Shown here: positions 4,978 to 5,806 of the stretch, one piece after another
How positions within the stretch are numbered: position 1 is the first letter of the stretch
Layout: each line of letters starts with the position of its first letter
Assembly (NCBI GenBank): GCA_030594505.1
Contig: JAUVFC010000121.1
Location: 1 to 5,806 of the forward strand
Source of the DNA: Desulfobacterales bacterium
Lineage (GTDB): Bacteria; Desulfobacterota; Desulfobacteria; Desulfobacterales; C00003106
Direction of reading: 5' to 3'
Length of the DNA: 5,806 bases
Notes under the pieces: generated by a model
Databases searched by the model: none
What the model saw: the letters and a program-made list of their open reading frames with translations, nothing else
What the model was told of the DNA's origin: nothing
Made by a program: the position numbers and the translations under genes

Positions 4978-5806
4978 ATGTCTATATCAAAAAATATCAA
5001 AGAAATTTTATCACGCTCCTCATGGATACGCAAGATGTTTGAAGAGGGTTCCCGGCTCAAAGCCGAACATGGAGCTGAAAATGTATTCGATTTCAGCCTT
5101 GGGAATCCCAATATAGAACCTCCTGAACGGTTCTCTCAAATTCTCAAAGAAACAGTAAGCACAGCAAGGCCCGGGAGTCATGCCTATATGCCTAACACAG
5201 GCTATCTTGAAACACGCAAAGCAATAGCCGAATTTTTGACAGACGAGCAAGGTGTCTTTATAACAGCAGAAGATATTGTTATGACATGCGGCGCTGCCGG
5301 CGCGCTGAACGTTGTCTTAAAGACCATACTAAACCCCGGGGAAGAGGTAATCACTCCGGCGCCGTACTTTGTGGAATACAATTTCTACGTGGGAAACCAC
5401 GGAGGAATTCTAAAAACAGCACCGACCCGATCAGATTTTGACCTTGATATAGGGGCGATTGAAAGAGCTGTTACCTCGAATACCCGCGCGGTACTGATCA
5501 ATTCTCCCAACAATCCTACCGGCAAGATATATACCCGGAAAGTTCTGTCAGAACTCAGCGACCTGTTGGCGGAAAAAGGAAAAAAGCTAAAAAAAACTAT
5601 CTATCTCATATCCGACGAACCTTACCGCAAAATCGTCTTTGACAACGCCGGGGTTCCGAGTGTGTTGGCCGGTTACCCCAACAGCGTCATAGCCGCATCA
5701 TACTCCAAGGATCTTTCCATCCCGGGTGAGCGCATAGGGTTTCTGGCAGTAAACCCGAATGCTGATTATAAGGATGACCTCTCGGCAGGCCTGGCATTGT
5801 CCAACA
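4978..5806 (+). CDS. PLP-dependent class I/II aminotransferase (3' end beyond window)
   Basis: The first 276 codons are present and the frame is open at the window edge. The fold-type I aminotransferase signature is clear: NSPNNPTG with the cofactor-contacting Asn179, ISDEPYRK with Asp213 and Tyr216, and SYSKDLSIPGERIGF with Lys244, the expected Schiff-base lysine, plus Arg252 for the cofactor phosphate. The Asp-Tyr and Lys-Arg spacings (3 and 8) equal those of aspartate aminotransferase. FDFSLGNPNIEPP and HAYMPNTGYLETRKAIA are also typical of the family. It transfers an amino group between an amino acid and a 2-oxo acid in the cytosol. The substrate cannot be read from this part. The ATG at 4978 lacks a clear Shine-Dalgarno sequence. 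It is favoured because the next ATG (codon 20) falls inside the conserved SSWIRKMFEEG segment. The C-terminal substrate-binding portion is missing only because the window ends. Confidence 0.92.
   Translation, partial: MSISKNIKEILSRSSWIRKMFEEGSRLKAEHGAENVFDFSLGNPNIEPPERFSQILKETVSTARPGSHAYMPNTGYLETRKAIAEFLTDEQGVFITAEDIVMTCGAAGALNVVLKTILNPGEEVITPAPYFVEYNFYVGNHGGILKTAPTRSDFDLDIGAIERAVTSNTRAVLINSPNNPTGKIYTRKVLSELSDLLAEKGKKLKKTIYLISDEPYRKIVFDNAGVPSVLAGYPNSVIAASYSKDLSIPGERIGFLAVNPNADYKDDLSAGLALSN

Noticed and set aside
5020..5250. Minus-strand open frame inside the aminotransferase gene
   Set aside because: The plus strand encodes a clear aminotransferase with all catalytic motifs through this stretch.

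Overview
This window looks like ordinary chromosome from an anaerobic Gram-negative bacterium, most likely a sulfate-reducer-type deltaproteobacterium (Desulfobacterota). That placement is inference. It rests on the mix of genes: a PflX-type radical SAM protein, a stand-alone NifU C-terminal domain protein, a soluble receiver-PAS-kinase and FabH. It also rests on a moderate base composition and a heptad-type intergenic repeat. No rRNA or tRNA marker is present to settle it.

Layout. Positions 1-54 probably hold the 5' end of a leftward gene that runs off the window, and 55-210 is a divergent promoter region. A rightward radical SAM gene (211-1143) follows. The gap after it is almost filled by a 98-bp MITE-like palindromic element (1151-1248), which ends 12 nt before the TTG start of a PPP-family metallophosphatase (1261-1896). 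The next gap carries a tandem 14-bp repeat and an exact sigma-70 consensus promoter (TTGACA, 17 bp, TATAAT). This promoter drives a cytoplasmic receiver-PAS-histidine kinase gene (2014-3474). The gap 3475-3629 is a small repeat mosaic: a run of degenerate 7-bp units, then a 14-bp copy of the end of the palindromic element. A short NifU-like Fe-S protein gene follows (3630-3851). It is convergent with fabH (3848-4849, minus strand), and their stop codons share one TTAA. A 128-bp divergent region separates fabH from a PLP-dependent aminotransferase gene that is cut by the right edge (4978-5806).

Function. The genes look like independent housekeeping or regulatory units: Fe-S/radical chemistry, protein or nucleotide dephosphorylation, phosphorelay signalling, Fe-S delivery, initiation of fatty acid synthesis and amino acid metabolism. 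No obvious joint pathway links them. I found no convincing new multi-gene system. The notable signals are intergenic: the palindromic element and its solo end, the heptad repeat, the triplicated -35 promoter and the shared-stop convergent pair.
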